From assembly GCF_934772795.1 (NCBI RefSeq), contig NZ_CAKVMR010000036.1, positions 1-23,250 of the forward strand: a DNA stretch of 23,250 nucleotides. Direction: 5' to 3'. Positions 15,702 to 23,250 of this stretch are shown here, one piece after another. This DNA is from an uncultured Holdemanella sp. GTDB taxonomy: Bacteria; Bacillota_I; Bacilli_A; Erysipelotrichales; Erysipelotrichaceae. Every line of letters starts with the position of its first letter. Positions within the stretch are counted from its first letter, which is position 1. A program made the translations under genes and the position numbers. The notes below the pieces were generated by a model that saw only the letters and a program-made list of their open reading frames with translations, was not told where the DNA came from and searched no databases.

Positions 15702-17939
15702 ATGCGTACTATTAGTATTATCCTTCCTTTTTTTAAGTACAAACATTACTTTAAAGAATGTCTACAAAACTTAGCACAAAGTACATTTAAAGATTTTGAA
15801 TTGATTGTCGTATTAGATCATCCAACAGAAGATATTGACGATTTATTAGAAGAATATAATTCTATTTTTGATATGCGCATTTATACATTGCCAGAAGGTG
15901 TGACAGGTGTAGCTGCATGTCGAAATGTTGGGATTCAACAAGCTAAAGGTGCCTACCTTTACTTCTTAGATAGCGATGACTATGTTTTAGAAGATACACT
16001 TCAAAATATGATCAAAGCTATAGATCATGATGTAGATATGGTTTATGGTATATTGAATCATACTTGGAACAACAAGGCTAACTATCTTCATAAAGTAGAA
16101 AATAAAGAAGTAGATGAAGAAGATCAAGAAGAAAGGGAACAGCGTCGTTTAAATAAGCTTTCTGATTTTGTTTCATTCGCATCCTATGAAAAAGATGAGC
16201 AGCAAGCTCAGGCCATTTTCTATACGATGGACAACCGTAGAGGTATCCGTACTTTTACTATATTAGGTAATTTGTATAACCGTGATTTTGTCGTTCGAAA
16301 CAATTTAAAATTTAACGAGAACTTCAGATATTACAGTGATATGACATTTATGTGTCCACTATTAGAAAAACTAAATACAGCTTTAAGAGTGGAAGATGCG
16401 ATTTATGTAAAACGTAAACACAATGATCCAATTAACGAACCTGCTTTAAGTCAGGAAGAAAATGACAATCGTTTTAATGAAAGATGTGATGCGGTTGAAT
16501 ATACACGTACACTTTTAAATGAAGAGGGCGTTGTGCGTTTCTGTTTAGATCGTAAGATCGTATCTTACTTTGTATCTAAAATGTCTAAGCGAATTCGTCG
16601 TAGCCAAGATGATCTATGGCGTACAGACTATTTTGAAAGAATAGCTAAGACAATCGATGGTATTCGTCCAGAAGTGATGAATCGATATAAGCGTAACTCT
16701 AAAAAAATGGTAGCTTGTTTACAGAATCGTGATTTAAAGGGCGTACAGAGCTGTGTTCGAAGAAAATTAGGAATTAAAAAATTCTTTAGAGTCTTCAAAA
16801 ATAAAAATGTGTTATTTAAATTAGCTTATTATCACATTTATTCAAAGAAACCAATTCAAGATAATGTGATTTTATTTGAAACATTTATGGCTAAAAACTA
16901 TTCAGACAGTCCAAAATATATTTATGAATACATTGCCAAAAATTATCCGGGCAAATACAAGTGTGTATGGGCATTGAATGATGGTCATGAAGTTCCTTAT
17001 GGAGCCGAAGTCGTAAAACGTTTCTCATTCAAATATGCTTATTATTTAGCTGTAAGTAAATATTTTGTATTTAATGTAAGACAACCATTGTGGTATCGCA
17101 AAAGAGAAGGACAAGTATTTGTCGAAACTTGGCATGGTACACCATTGAAACGCCTTGTGTTTGATCAAGAAGAAGTAACTTCGGCATCACCAAAATATAA
17201 ACAGCAGTTCTATCGTCAAAGACAAGAATGGGATTATTTAGTGAGTGCCAATCCTTTTAGTACGAAAACATTTAGAAGCTGTTTTATGTATGAAGGCAAG
17301 ATGCTTGAATATGGATATCCAAGAAATGACATTTTATATTGGCCAAACAAAGATGAAATTGCGAAAGACCTAAGAAAGAAACTAGGTATTCCAGAAGATA
17401 AGAAGACGATTTTATATGCTCCGACATGGCGTGATGATGAACACTATGGAAAAGGGGAATACAAATTTACATTGGCTTTAGATTTGAAGTTAATGATGGA
17501 AAAATTATCGGATGAATATGTTGTTTTATTAAGAACACACCACTATATCGCAGACAACATTGATACAACAGGTCTTGAAGGCTTTGTGTACAATTTAAGT
17601 AAATATGATGATATTAGTGAAATCTATTTGATTAGTGATATTTGTATCACGGACTATTCAAGTGTATTCTTTGACTTTGCGAACTTGAAACGACCAGTAC
17701 TATTCTATACATATGATATTGAAAAGTATAAGAATCAGTTACGTGGATTCTATATTGATATGAATACAGAAGTACCTGGACCACTATTGTATACGAGTGA
17801 AGAAGTTGTAGATGCGATTTTGAATATTGATCAAATTAATGAAGAATATAAAGAACGTTACGAAGAATTCTACAAACGTTTCTGTTGCTATGACGATGGA
17901 AATGCGTCTAAACATATTGTAGAAGAAGTATTCAAGTAA
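15702..17939 (+). CDS. Bifunctional GT2 glycosyltransferase - CDP-glycerol glycerophosphotransferase
   Basis: This 745-residue two-domain protein has an N-terminal GT2 family A-type domain (about 1-240) with SIILPFFKYKHYFKECL and the acidic metal motif FLDSDDYV (88-95). A basic linker (about 280-380) leads to a TagF/TagB-type glycerophosphotransferase domain (about 385-745) with ETWHGTPLKRL (475-485), YGYPRND (537-543), LYAPTWRDD (571-579), RTHHY (611-615), TDYSSVFFDFA (650-660) and DDGNASKHI (731-739). The second domain transfers glycerol phosphate from CDP-glycerol to a membrane-linked acceptor. The GT2 domain could add a sugar to the linkage unit or alternate sugars with glycerol phosphate in the chain; its donor is unknown. 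The protein has no transmembrane helix and probably binds the membrane peripherally. Confidence 0.87.
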   Translation: MRTISIILPFFKYKHYFKECLQNLAQSTFKDFELIVVLDHPTEDIDDLLEEYNSIFDMRIYTLPEGVTGVAACRNVGIQQAKGAYLYFLDSDDYVLEDTLQNMIKAIDHDVDMVYGILNHTWNNKANYLHKVENKEVDEEDQEEREQRRLNKLSDFVSFASYEKDEQQAQAIFYTMDNRRGIRTFTILGNLYNRDFVVRNNLKFNENFRYYSDMTFMCPLLEKLNTALRVEDAIYVKRKHNDPINEPALSQEENDNRFNERCDAVEYTRTLLNEEGVVRFCLDRKIVSYFVSKMSKRIRRSQDDLWRTDYFERIAKTIDGIRPEVMNRYKRNSKKMVACLQNRDLKGVQSCVRRKLGIKKFFRVFKNKNVLFKLAYYHIYSKKPIQDNVILFETFMAKNYSDSPKYIYEYIAKNYPGKYKCVWALNDGHEVPYGAEVVKRFSFKYAYYLAVSKYFVFNVRQPLWYRKREGQVFVETWHGTPLKRLVFDQEEVTSASPKYKQQFYRQRQEWDYLVSANPFSTKTFRSCFMYEGKMLEYGYPRNDILYWPNKDEIAKDLRKKLGIPEDKKTILYAPTWRDDEHYGKGEYKFTLALDLKLMMEKLSDEYVVLLRTHHYIADNIDTTGLEGFVYNLSKYDDISEIYLISDICITDYSSVFFDFANLKRPVLFYTYDIEKYKNQLRGFYIDMNTEVPGPLLYTSEEVVDAILNIDQINEEYKERYEEFYKRFCCYDDGNASKHIVEEVFK

Positions 17940-17955
17940 AAAGGAGAGGGTAGCC

Positions 17956-19161
17956 ATGTTGATAAAGCTTTTAAGACCGATTAAAAAGTTTGCAGGAAAG
18001 TGTATACGCTTGGCATATAAATTAACCTATCGTTTATTTAAAGTAGATGATAAGCTAGTCATATTTATATCGTTCCATGGTCGTGGCTATTCGGATAATC
18101 CTAAAGCTATTTATGAACAGATGAGACAAGATCCAAGATTTGATGGATATCGATTTATTTGGTTTATAAAGAATCATAAAGAAAAGAATTTGAATATAGA
18201 GGGAGCTGAAATAAAAGAATATTTCAGCATCCCCTATTTCTATTATTTATCGAAGGCAAAATTATGGGTAGTGAACTGCAAATTACCTACATATATCTTT
18301 AAAAAGGAAAATCAGGTTTACCTACAAACATGGCATGGAACACCCTTAAAGCGATTAGCTCATGATATTGATGTAAGTGAAGATACCACATTTTATCGTT
18401 CGGGTGTCAGCTATGAACAGATGTGTCATTCCTATGATGTAGATGTCGCAAGATACAATTATATGATCAGTCCGAATGCTTTTTGTACACGTGTTTTTCA
18501 AACATCTTTCCAAATCAATAGAGAAAGATTGATTGAAACAGGATATCCAAGAAATGATTTCATTTCGAATGCGACAAAAGAAGAATGTGATGCGATCAAG
18601 AAGAAGTATCATTTGCCTATGGATAAAAAAATTGTATTGTATGCACCAACATGGAGAGATAATTCCTATGTTTCTGCAGGATATACTTTTGAATTGAAGG
18701 CAAACTTTAGAAAATGGAAAGAAATTTTAGGTAAAGATACAATTGTTGTATTTAAACCACATTATCTAATTATAAATACCTTCAAAGATGACCCGGAATT
18801 AGATGGATTCTTGTATTCAATCCCTGCTCAAGCAGAAATAAATGAATTGTATGTGATCAGTGATGTATTGATTACGGACTATTCAAGTGTGTTCTTTGAT
18901 TATGCGATATTGAAAAGACCAATCTATTTCTATATGTATGATTTAAAAGAATATGCGACAGACTTAAGAGGATTCTATTTAGATATTCATAAGGATATTC
19001 CAGGCGAAATCTATATGGATGAAGAAACAATGTTGATGGATATTAAAAATGAAGTTTATGACTATTCTAAATTGAATGATTTTAATCGTTATTTTAATAA
19101 TCATGAAGATGGAAATGCCTCTAAAAGAGTTGTAGATATTTTATATAAGGCGGTGCAATAA
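17956..19161 (+). CDS. CDP-glycerol glycerophosphotransferase (TagF-like)
   Basis: This 401-residue single-domain protein of the glycerophosphotransferase family has a basic, amphipathic N-terminus (residues 1-28) suited to membrane binding. Its motifs are TWHGTPLKRL (125-134), TGYPRND (195-201), LYAPTWRD (228-235), KPHY (267-270), TDYSSVFFDYA (307-317) and EDGNASKRV (384-392). These align one for one with the C-terminal half of the preceding fusion protein, so the two are paralogues that may share primer-extension and polymerisation work. AAAAGGAGAGGG precedes the ATG. Whether it is a polymerase (TagF) or adds one or a few units cannot be told from sequence. Confidence 0.88.
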   Translation: MLIKLLRPIKKFAGKCIRLAYKLTYRLFKVDDKLVIFISFHGRGYSDNPKAIYEQMRQDPRFDGYRFIWFIKNHKEKNLNIEGAEIKEYFSIPYFYYLSKAKLWVVNCKLPTYIFKKENQVYLQTWHGTPLKRLAHDIDVSEDTTFYRSGVSYEQMCHSYDVDVARYNYMISPNAFCTRVFQTSFQINRERLIETGYPRNDFISNATKEECDAIKKKYHLPMDKKIVLYAPTWRDNSYVSAGYTFELKANFRKWKEILGKDTIVVFKPHYLIINTFKDDPELDGFLYSIPAQAEINELYVISDVLITDYSSVFFDYAILKRPIYFYMYDLKEYATDLRGFYLDIHKDIPGEIYMDEETMLMDIKNEVYDYSKLNDFNRYFNNHEDGNASKRVVDILYKAVQ

Positions 19162-19162
19162 A

Positions 19163-20227
19163 ATGGGATTAAGTAAGATCATCTTGAATATTGCCTTATG
19201 GATCATGGATGTTTTAACGTTTTATGTACACCCAAAGAAAAATAGAATTACTTTTATTAGTTTAACGCAAAGTGAATTGTCCGGTGATTTTAAACTCATT
19301 GATAAACAATTGCGTCACGAGAACAAGTATGATATTCATTATATTTTATTGATGTTTGAAAAGAATCTATGGGGCGATTTCAAATATTTCTTGAATTGTT
19401 TAAAACAGCTCGTTGAAATAAAAAAATCGAGTCTTGTGATTTTAAATGACAACAACTATGTGATTAGTCATATGAAGCCACAAAATGTCAAAGTGCTACA
19501 AATCTGGCATGCGTGTGGAGCTGTAAAAAAATTTGGTAACCAAATCAAAAGACAATATCCTGTACGTAATTATGACTACGTTCTATGTAATGCTGAATAT
19601 TGGAAGAAACCATATTCACAAGCTTTTGGGGTAGATACAAATCAAGTTTTAGTGACTGGAATGCCAAGAATCGATACTTTACTAAACACAAACCAAAAAG
19701 ATGAGTTCTTTTTGAGATATCCAGAATTAAAAGATAAGAAATTATGTTTGTATGCACCTACTTTTAGGGGAAACATCATTGATGGTTTTAAAATACAGTC
19801 TTTTGATTTCACAAAAGTAAAAGATTATGTTGTTTTATATAAATTTCACCCATTACTCGGAGATATTCAGTGCACGGGTGGAGTGAATATGAACAAGGAA
19901 GACTTGTATACATTGATGCAAGTGAGTGATTGTTTGATTTCAGATTATTCAAGTGTCATATTCGATTACTCTTTATTAAATAAACCAATGATCAGTTATA
20001 TTCCTGACATAGAAGAATATAAGCAGAACATTGGATTGAATATTGATTTTAATGATTTTCCAGGACCAATATGTACAGATGAGAATCAACTTATCAAGGC
20101 ATTAGAATTTAAAAATTACGATTATGATAAATTGTCTTATTTCCAAATAAAGTACATGGTATATACGGATGGAAAAAACACAAGTCGAGTCATCGATACA
20201 ATCAATCAGATTATGGAAGAGGTATAG
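19163..20227 (+). CDS. CDP-glycerol glycerophosphotransferase (TagB-like primase type)
   Basis: This 354-residue, shorter and more divergent member of the family has a hydrophobic N-terminal segment (about 5-22). The first active-site motif reads QIWHACGAVKKFG (113-125), the WHxxGAxKxFG form typical of TagB rather than the WHGTPLKRL form of TagF. Further motifs are TGMPRID (165-171), LYAPTFRG (196-203), KFHP (227-230), SDYSSVIFDY (260-269) and DGKNTSRV (336-343). TagB adds the first glycerol phosphate to the lipid-linked disaccharide; that role here is an inference from the motif. The start is 1 base after the previous stop, with AAGGCGG upstream. Confidence 0.83.
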   Translation: MGLSKIILNIALWIMDVLTFYVHPKKNRITFISLTQSELSGDFKLIDKQLRHENKYDIHYILLMFEKNLWGDFKYFLNCLKQLVEIKKSSLVILNDNNYVISHMKPQNVKVLQIWHACGAVKKFGNQIKRQYPVRNYDYVLCNAEYWKKPYSQAFGVDTNQVLVTGMPRIDTLLNTNQKDEFFLRYPELKDKKLCLYAPTFRGNIIDGFKIQSFDFTKVKDYVVLYKFHPLLGDIQCTGGVNMNKEDLYTLMQVSDCLISDYSSVIFDYSLLNKPMISYIPDIEEYKQNIGLNIDFNDFPGPICTDENQLIKALEFKNYDYDKLSYFQIKYMVYTDGKNTSRVIDTINQIMEEV

Positions 20228-20243
20228 GGCTTCTTCTTTTTTT
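20215..20243 (+). terminator. Possible terminator at the end of the tag operon
   Basis: GGAAGA (20215-20220) can pair with TCTTCT (20232-20237), overlapping the stop codon region, and is followed by a T run to 20243. The stem is short with one G-T pair, so this is tentative, but a T tract at an operon end before a strong new promoter fits. Confidence 0.4.
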
Positions 20244-20276
20244 ACATTAAATAATGAAAAATATTTACAAAAGTGC

Positions 20277-20305
20277 TTGAAAACAAATGTAAATTATTAT
20301 ATTAT
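20277..20305 (+). promoter_or_regulatory. Sigma-A promoter of the T-box/ykvI-like transcript
   Basis: TTGAAA (20277-20282) and TATTAT (20300-20305) are spaced by exactly 17 bases. Transcription would start about 20312, just before stem I of the T-box leader. Confidence 0.72.
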
Positions 20306-20311
20306 ACAGTC

Positions 20312-20586
20312 AACGCATTGATATGGAAGAGTAATTCACTAAGTTTTAGCCTAGAGAGATATTGTTTGGTGGAAAATATTGTAAAGCTAGAGAATGAAAA
20401 TCACCATGGAGCGGCTGTAGCGATAATGTAGTTATAGACGTATGTCTTACGATATAAAGACTAGATGTGATAGCATCGATGAGGGCATTCATTAGAATGA
20501 ATTAGAGTGGTACCGCGGAAGAATAAGATTATTACCTTTCGTCTCTGAAGTTGTTAATTAGGCAACAAGAGACGGAAGGTTTTTTG
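20312..20586 (+). promoter_or_regulatory. T-box riboswitch, isoleucine (AUC) specifier
   Basis: The leader has all main T-box parts: the AGTA bulge of stem I (20330-20333), AGAGAG (20354-20359), apical GGTGG, the specifier loop GAAA-ATC-ACC with specifier ATC at 20400-20402 followed by GAGC, the canonical GAGTGGTACCGCGG T-box (20505-20518), and a terminator ACCTTTCGTCTCT (20534-20546) pairing with 20568-20580 before a T run. The specifier is placed by its GAAA-NNN-A context and the 6-base gap to GAGC, as in the well-studied glyQS leader. The T-box bulge TGGT predicts a discriminator A, which fits tRNA-Ile. Uncharged tRNA-Ile should therefore promote read-through into the downstream transporter gene. 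Confidence 0.93.
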
Positions 20587-20609
20587 TTGCAGAAAGGGAG
20601 AATTTGAGA

Positions 20610-21803
20610 ATGAAAAAGAAAGAGAACACAAAATTGAATCGATCATGGATGGCTGCATTTTCAGTGGCCACAACCGCATTTGCAGCACACGCGGGCGGAG
20701 GATTTGCGACAGGAAACCAGGAAAATACATGGTTTGTTAGTTTAGGGTGGCCAGCTATTGTTGGGGTTGCCGTTGCGATGTTACTTTTAGCTATGACAAT
20801 TCGTGAAGGTCAGATCATGATGAATTCACGTGGCCTAAAAACGTATAAAGAACTATTTGAATGTTTATATCACCCATTTGATAAGGTGGAATTATTATTT
20901 GAATTATTCTTTAACATCATGGTTTTAATGGTTGTTGCATCATGTATCTCTGGTGCAGCCAGTGCATTGACACAATATTTTGGATTAAATTACTATCTAG
21001 GAACATTTGTGATTGGTCTTGTTGTATTATTCTTAACAATTTTTGGTGTAGACTTGATTCGTAGAGCAAGTACATATATGGGTGTAGTGATCTTGGTTCT
21101 TGCTGTTTCTATTTATACAGTAGGTTTATTAAATGGACACAATTTATTAGATGTTATGCGTGTTGATTTTTCATTAAATGGTTGGAGCCAACTTCCAAAA
21201 GCAGTTTGGAACGGTGTTACCTATTCAGCTTTCCAATGGGTTACAGTACCAGCTATCTTAGTTTGTGGAACAAGTGTTTTAAAAACAAAACAAGATTGTG
21301 ATCGCTCAATGGCATTAACTTTCACATTAAATATGTTAGGATTAGGTCTTGCCGTATTGATGTTACTTTGTTGGCAACACTATTATTTGACTCAGCCAAA
21401 CGGAACAACTTTACCAACATTAACAACATTGAAATCATTTGGAGCAAACTGGCTTGTAGCACTTTATGGATTAGTACTATTCTTATGTTTGATCTCAAGT
21501 GCAGTTTGTGTCATCTTTGGATTTGTAAATCGCTTTGAAAATGTGAAATTCCTTCAAAAAGTTGAAAACGTACCTGTACGTAGAGCTTTAGTTTCAGCAT
21601 TTATCATGATCGTTTCTATGGGAATCTCATTTGTAGGACTAACAAACGTTGTTAAGTATGGCTATGGATATTGTGGATATCTAGGTATCGCAATCATCAT
21701 CGTTCCATTATTAACAGTAGGATTCTATAAGAATCGTAAATTCATGAAAGAAAATTCACAAGATGCAAAAGTATCTTTTGAAGAAGTGTATGAAGAAAAT
21801 TAG
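20610..21803 (+). CDS. YkvI-family membrane protein, probable amino acid transporter
   Basis: This integral membrane protein of 397 residues has about 10-11 hydrophobic segments and a short charged C-terminus. AAHAGGGFATGNQ (25-37) in the first membrane segment, a glycine-rich unwound helix, resembles the substrate and ion site of LeuT/APC-fold transporters and matches the YkvI family. ATG 20610 is chosen because AAAGGGAG is 9 bases away; TTG 20604 is too close. The substrate is not known from sequence, but control by an isoleucine-type T-box suggests uptake of isoleucine, branched-chain amino acids or a precursor. The gene ends at a terminator shared with the convergent relQ-like gene. Confidence 0.8.
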   Translation: MKKKENTKLNRSWMAAFSVATTAFAAHAGGGFATGNQENTWFVSLGWPAIVGVAVAMLLLAMTIREGQIMMNSRGLKTYKELFECLYHPFDKVELLFELFFNIMVLMVVASCISGAASALTQYFGLNYYLGTFVIGLVVLFLTIFGVDLIRRASTYMGVVILVLAVSIYTVGLLNGHNLLDVMRVDFSLNGWSQLPKAVWNGVTYSAFQWVTVPAILVCGTSVLKTKQDCDRSMALTFTLNMLGLGLAVLMLLCWQHYYLTQPNGTTLPTLTTLKSFGANWLVALYGLVLFLCLISSAVCVIFGFVNRFENVKFLQKVENVPVRRALVSAFIMIVSMGISFVGLTNVVKYGYGYCGYLGIAIIIVPLLTVGFYKNRKFMKENSQDAKVSFEEVYEEN

Positions 21804-21830
21804 ACGGGAAAGTTAATTTCCCGTCTTTAT
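21802..21830. terminator. Bidirectional terminator between ykvI-like and relQ-like genes
   Basis: A perfect 10-bp inverted repeat AGACGGGAAA/TTTCCCGTCT with loop GTTAA lies between convergent genes. T-rich sequence follows on the plus strand and A-rich coding sequence precedes it for the minus strand. The minus-strand stop codon (21813-21815) is inside the loop, so the stem also overlaps both genes' ends. Confidence 0.8.
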
Positions 21831-22457
21831 TTCCTCCATTTTTTCGTCAAGTGTCTTACAAATCTTAGCACACTCTAACAATTCTTTATCGATTTCATCA
21901 AGTCTTTCTTTAGATAAGTTTTTCTTATAGCGAATCTTATGTTCAAGACTTGCCCAAAAATCCATGGCAATCGTTCTAAATTGCACTTCTACTTTGACCC
22001 ATTTTTTTTCATCGGATAAAAAGATAGGAATTTCTACAATAAGGTGAAGGCTACGATATCCATTTTCTTTAGGATTTTGAATATAATCCTTTTTTTCAAT
22101 CAATCGAATATCATCCTGGCTAAGAAATGAATTGGCCAAAGAATAAATATCTTCAGTAAATGAACATACCACACGCACACCGGCAATATCGAACAGATTG
22201 TTTTCAATGTTTGAAATCGTTAGTGGCAAGTTTTTCTTTTGAAGCTTTTTCAGAATACTCGATTGCGATTTGATACGCGTATGAATCGACTCAATAGGAT
22301 TGCGATCATAGAACAGGGAGAATTGTTCGTTAAGAACTTTAAATTTAGTTTCTACTTCCATTAATGCGCAATTATAATAGGTCATCATTTGACGATAGGG
22401 TAGTGTGCTTTCTTCTACAAAATCTGTAAAAGCATCAACTAATTTTAAATTTGCCAT
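21813..22457 (-). CDS. relQ: Small alarmone synthetase, RelQ/YjbM-type GTP pyrophosphokinase
   Basis: This 214-residue single-domain RelA/SpoT synthetase transfers pyrophosphate from ATP to GTP or GDP to make (p)ppGpp. It lacks the hydrolase, TGS and ACT domains. Motifs are RIKSQSSILKKL (61-72, ATP site), DIAGVRVVCSF (90-100, metal Asp), NPKENGYRSLH (128-138, GTP-stacking Tyr) and EVQFRTIAMDFWASLEHKIRYK (157-178), followed by a helical C-terminus that forms the tetramer in RelQ. AAGGAG lies 5 bases before the ATG. It is second in a minus-strand pair with a DUF4230 gene, with only 2 bases between them. RelQ is preferred over RelP from the C-terminal helix pattern, with moderate certainty. Confidence 0.88.
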   Translation of the reverse strand: MANLKLVDAFTDFVEESTLPYRQMMTYYNCALMEVETKFKVLNEQFSLFYDRNPIESIHTRIKSQSSILKKLQKKNLPLTISNIENNLFDIAGVRVVCSFTEDIYSLANSFLSQDDIRLIEKKDYIQNPKENGYRSLHLIVEIPIFLSDEKKWVKVEVQFRTIAMDFWASLEHKIRYKKNLSKERLDEIDKELLECAKICKTLDEKMEEIKTGN

Positions 22458-22459
22458 AA

Positions 22460-23047
22460 TTACTCCTTGAATGTGACTTCAATCGTATATTCATCTGTAT
22501 CTGGGATAATGGAAATGATTTGTTTAATACTTTTCTTTGTGTTTTCCTGCGCCGTTTTCATTAATCCCTTTTTCTTGGCCTCAGATAAAGCCTTATCTTT
22601 TTGTTCAACCGCAAACGCTTTATAGTCACTCACACTGATGGGGTTGAAAATGTTTTTTGTTTCATCATAGACTTCAATACTTGATTCATCGATTGAATTA
22701 GAAAGAACAGTTGGCTTATTAACTGTCACATGAATAGTAGAATTGTTGATCTCTATATTTGCCTTAGATAAATCCGTACCCAATTGAATTTCTCCTTCAA
22801 AAGTTAAGATGAAATTTTTGTTTGTCAAAGGAATAGACCAGCCATTCAGATTTAAAGAATTTTCAAATTTTCCTACTTTCGCATAATGATATTTTGTGGT
22901 TACCAAATCACTCGCCTGCTCAATTCGATTTTGAATCAATGTCGATGTGATCTCGGGTTCCGTTTGTTTATTCGCAAAGAATATACCGCCTACAAAGGCA
23001 ATTAAGATAAAGACAACACCAAATAAAACTTTCTTTAAATTTTTCAT
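22460..23047 (-). CDS. DUF4230 membrane-anchored protein
   Basis: This protein of about 195 residues has one N-terminal transmembrane anchor (KNLKKVLFGVVFILIAFVGG, residues 2-21) and an extracytoplasmic domain. TTKYHYAKVGKFEN, LTNKNFILTFEGEIQLGTDLSKANIEI, then VTVNKPTVLSNSIDESSIEVYDE and a helical region with Lys/Ala/Glu repeats are typical of DUF4230, a family of unknown function. ATG at 23047 is chosen because GGAGG stands 7 bases upstream; the open frame extends to 23107 but the extra residues precede the ribosome site. It is transcribed with the relQ-like gene. No biochemical role can be assigned. Confidence 0.82.
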   Translation of the reverse strand: MKNLKKVLFGVVFILIAFVGGIFFANKQTEPEITSTLIQNRIEQASDLVTTKYHYAKVGKFENSLNLNGWSIPLTNKNFILTFEGEIQLGTDLSKANIEINNSTIHVTVNKPTVLSNSIDESSIEVYDETKNIFNPISVSDYKAFAVEQKDKALSEAKKKGLMKTAQENTKKSIKQIISIIPDTDEYTIEVTFKE

Positions 23048-23154
23048 AAGTGACCTCCTCATTAAAATTGTATCATAAATGAATAAAGTAAATAAACCGA
23101 CATGCATAGTGTCGAATTATTAAGTATAGTAAAAATACGACGGAAACGATTATA

Positions 23155-23163
23155 TGATATAAT
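23155..23163 (+). promoter_or_regulatory. Extended -10 promoter
   Basis: TGA followed by TATAAT (23158-23163) makes a perfect extended -10 element. No good -35 is seen 17 bases upstream (ATACGA). Transcription would begin about 23170, at the start of the structured leader that runs off the window. It is divergent from the DUF4230 gene. Confidence 0.6.
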
Positions 23164-23169
23164 GGATAG

Positions 23170-23250
23170 CGTGGAGGTGCGCCAGTTCGGTGCCAAATAT
23201 ATAACTGGTGGGAATCCAGTCTGGTAAAACCTAGCAAGTTGCCAGTACCA
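23170..23250 (+). promoter_or_regulatory. Structured 5' leader, possible riboswitch (cut by window end)
   Basis: This GC-richer stretch directly after a promoter has nested complementary segments: CCAGTT (near 23182) with AACTGG (near 23203), ACTGG with CCAGT around the loop TGGGAAT, and GGT-AAAA-CC. The piece GGTGGGAATCC resembles the GGUGnnAAUCC hairpin of cobalamin riboswitches, but the companion GGGAA and CCCGC boxes are not seen. The class is therefore undecided. Confidence 0.35.

Noticed and set aside
23048..23107. A DUF4230 protein starting at 23107
   Set aside because: The added residues lie upstream of the GGAGG ribosome site that serves ATG 23047, and the transmembrane anchor begins right after that ATG.

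Overview
The window is AT-rich, densely packed and Firmicutes-like. Shine-Dalgarno sequences are strong, there is a T-box leader, a RelQ-type alarmone synthetase, an RpoE delta subunit and a CDP-glycerol teichoic acid cluster. The gene content and neighbourhoods (rpmH-rnpA-yidC-khpB, pth-mfd-rqcP, ywiB-argS-rpoE) fit a gut-type low-GC Firmicute, perhaps Erysipelotrichia. That lineage call is inference from gene style, not from a marker comparison.

Left edge (1-2779): the 3' part of an IS200/IS605-type element encodes a TnpB-like RuvC protein. It is followed by a structured, non-coding right end that resembles a TnpB guide (omega/reRNA) RNA. The element ends near 1634 and sits inside the 5' end of a FemA/FemX/MurM-type peptidoglycan cross-bridge aminoacyltransferase gene. 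In-frame coding continues directly out of the junction, so the femX-like gene has lost its first codons.

Region 2780-5041 is the classical origin-type cluster rpmH-rnpA-yidC-khpB (jag), with a good sigma-A promoter before rpmH and terminators after rpmH and khpB. No dnaA is adjacent on the left within the window. Region 5083-10880 is a tight run pth-mfd-rqcP-NUDIX-HD phosphohydrolase, covering ribosome rescue, transcription-coupled repair and nucleotide-pool cleaning. Region 11049-13429 holds a ywiB-like DUF1934 gene that may have a leaderless mRNA, then argS and rpoE.

Region 13493-20227 is a wall-polymer operon. It holds an ABC exporter (tagG, tagH), CTP:glycerol-3-phosphate cytidylyltransferase (tagD), a GT2-TagF fusion, a second TagF-like and a TagB-like glycerophosphotransferase. 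Together they would make CDP-glycerol, polymerise glycerol phosphate on a lipid-linked primer and export the chain. Just before it, a small ORF with a strong ribosome site overlaps an intrinsic terminator. Region 20277-21803 is a T-box leader with an apparent isoleucine (AUC) specifier, controlling a YkvI-family membrane transporter.

On the minus strand (21813-23047) a DUF4230 membrane-anchored protein and a small (p)ppGpp synthetase form a two-gene operon. The last ~95 bases have an extended -10 promoter followed by a GC-richer, structured leader cut by the window end, possibly a riboswitch.
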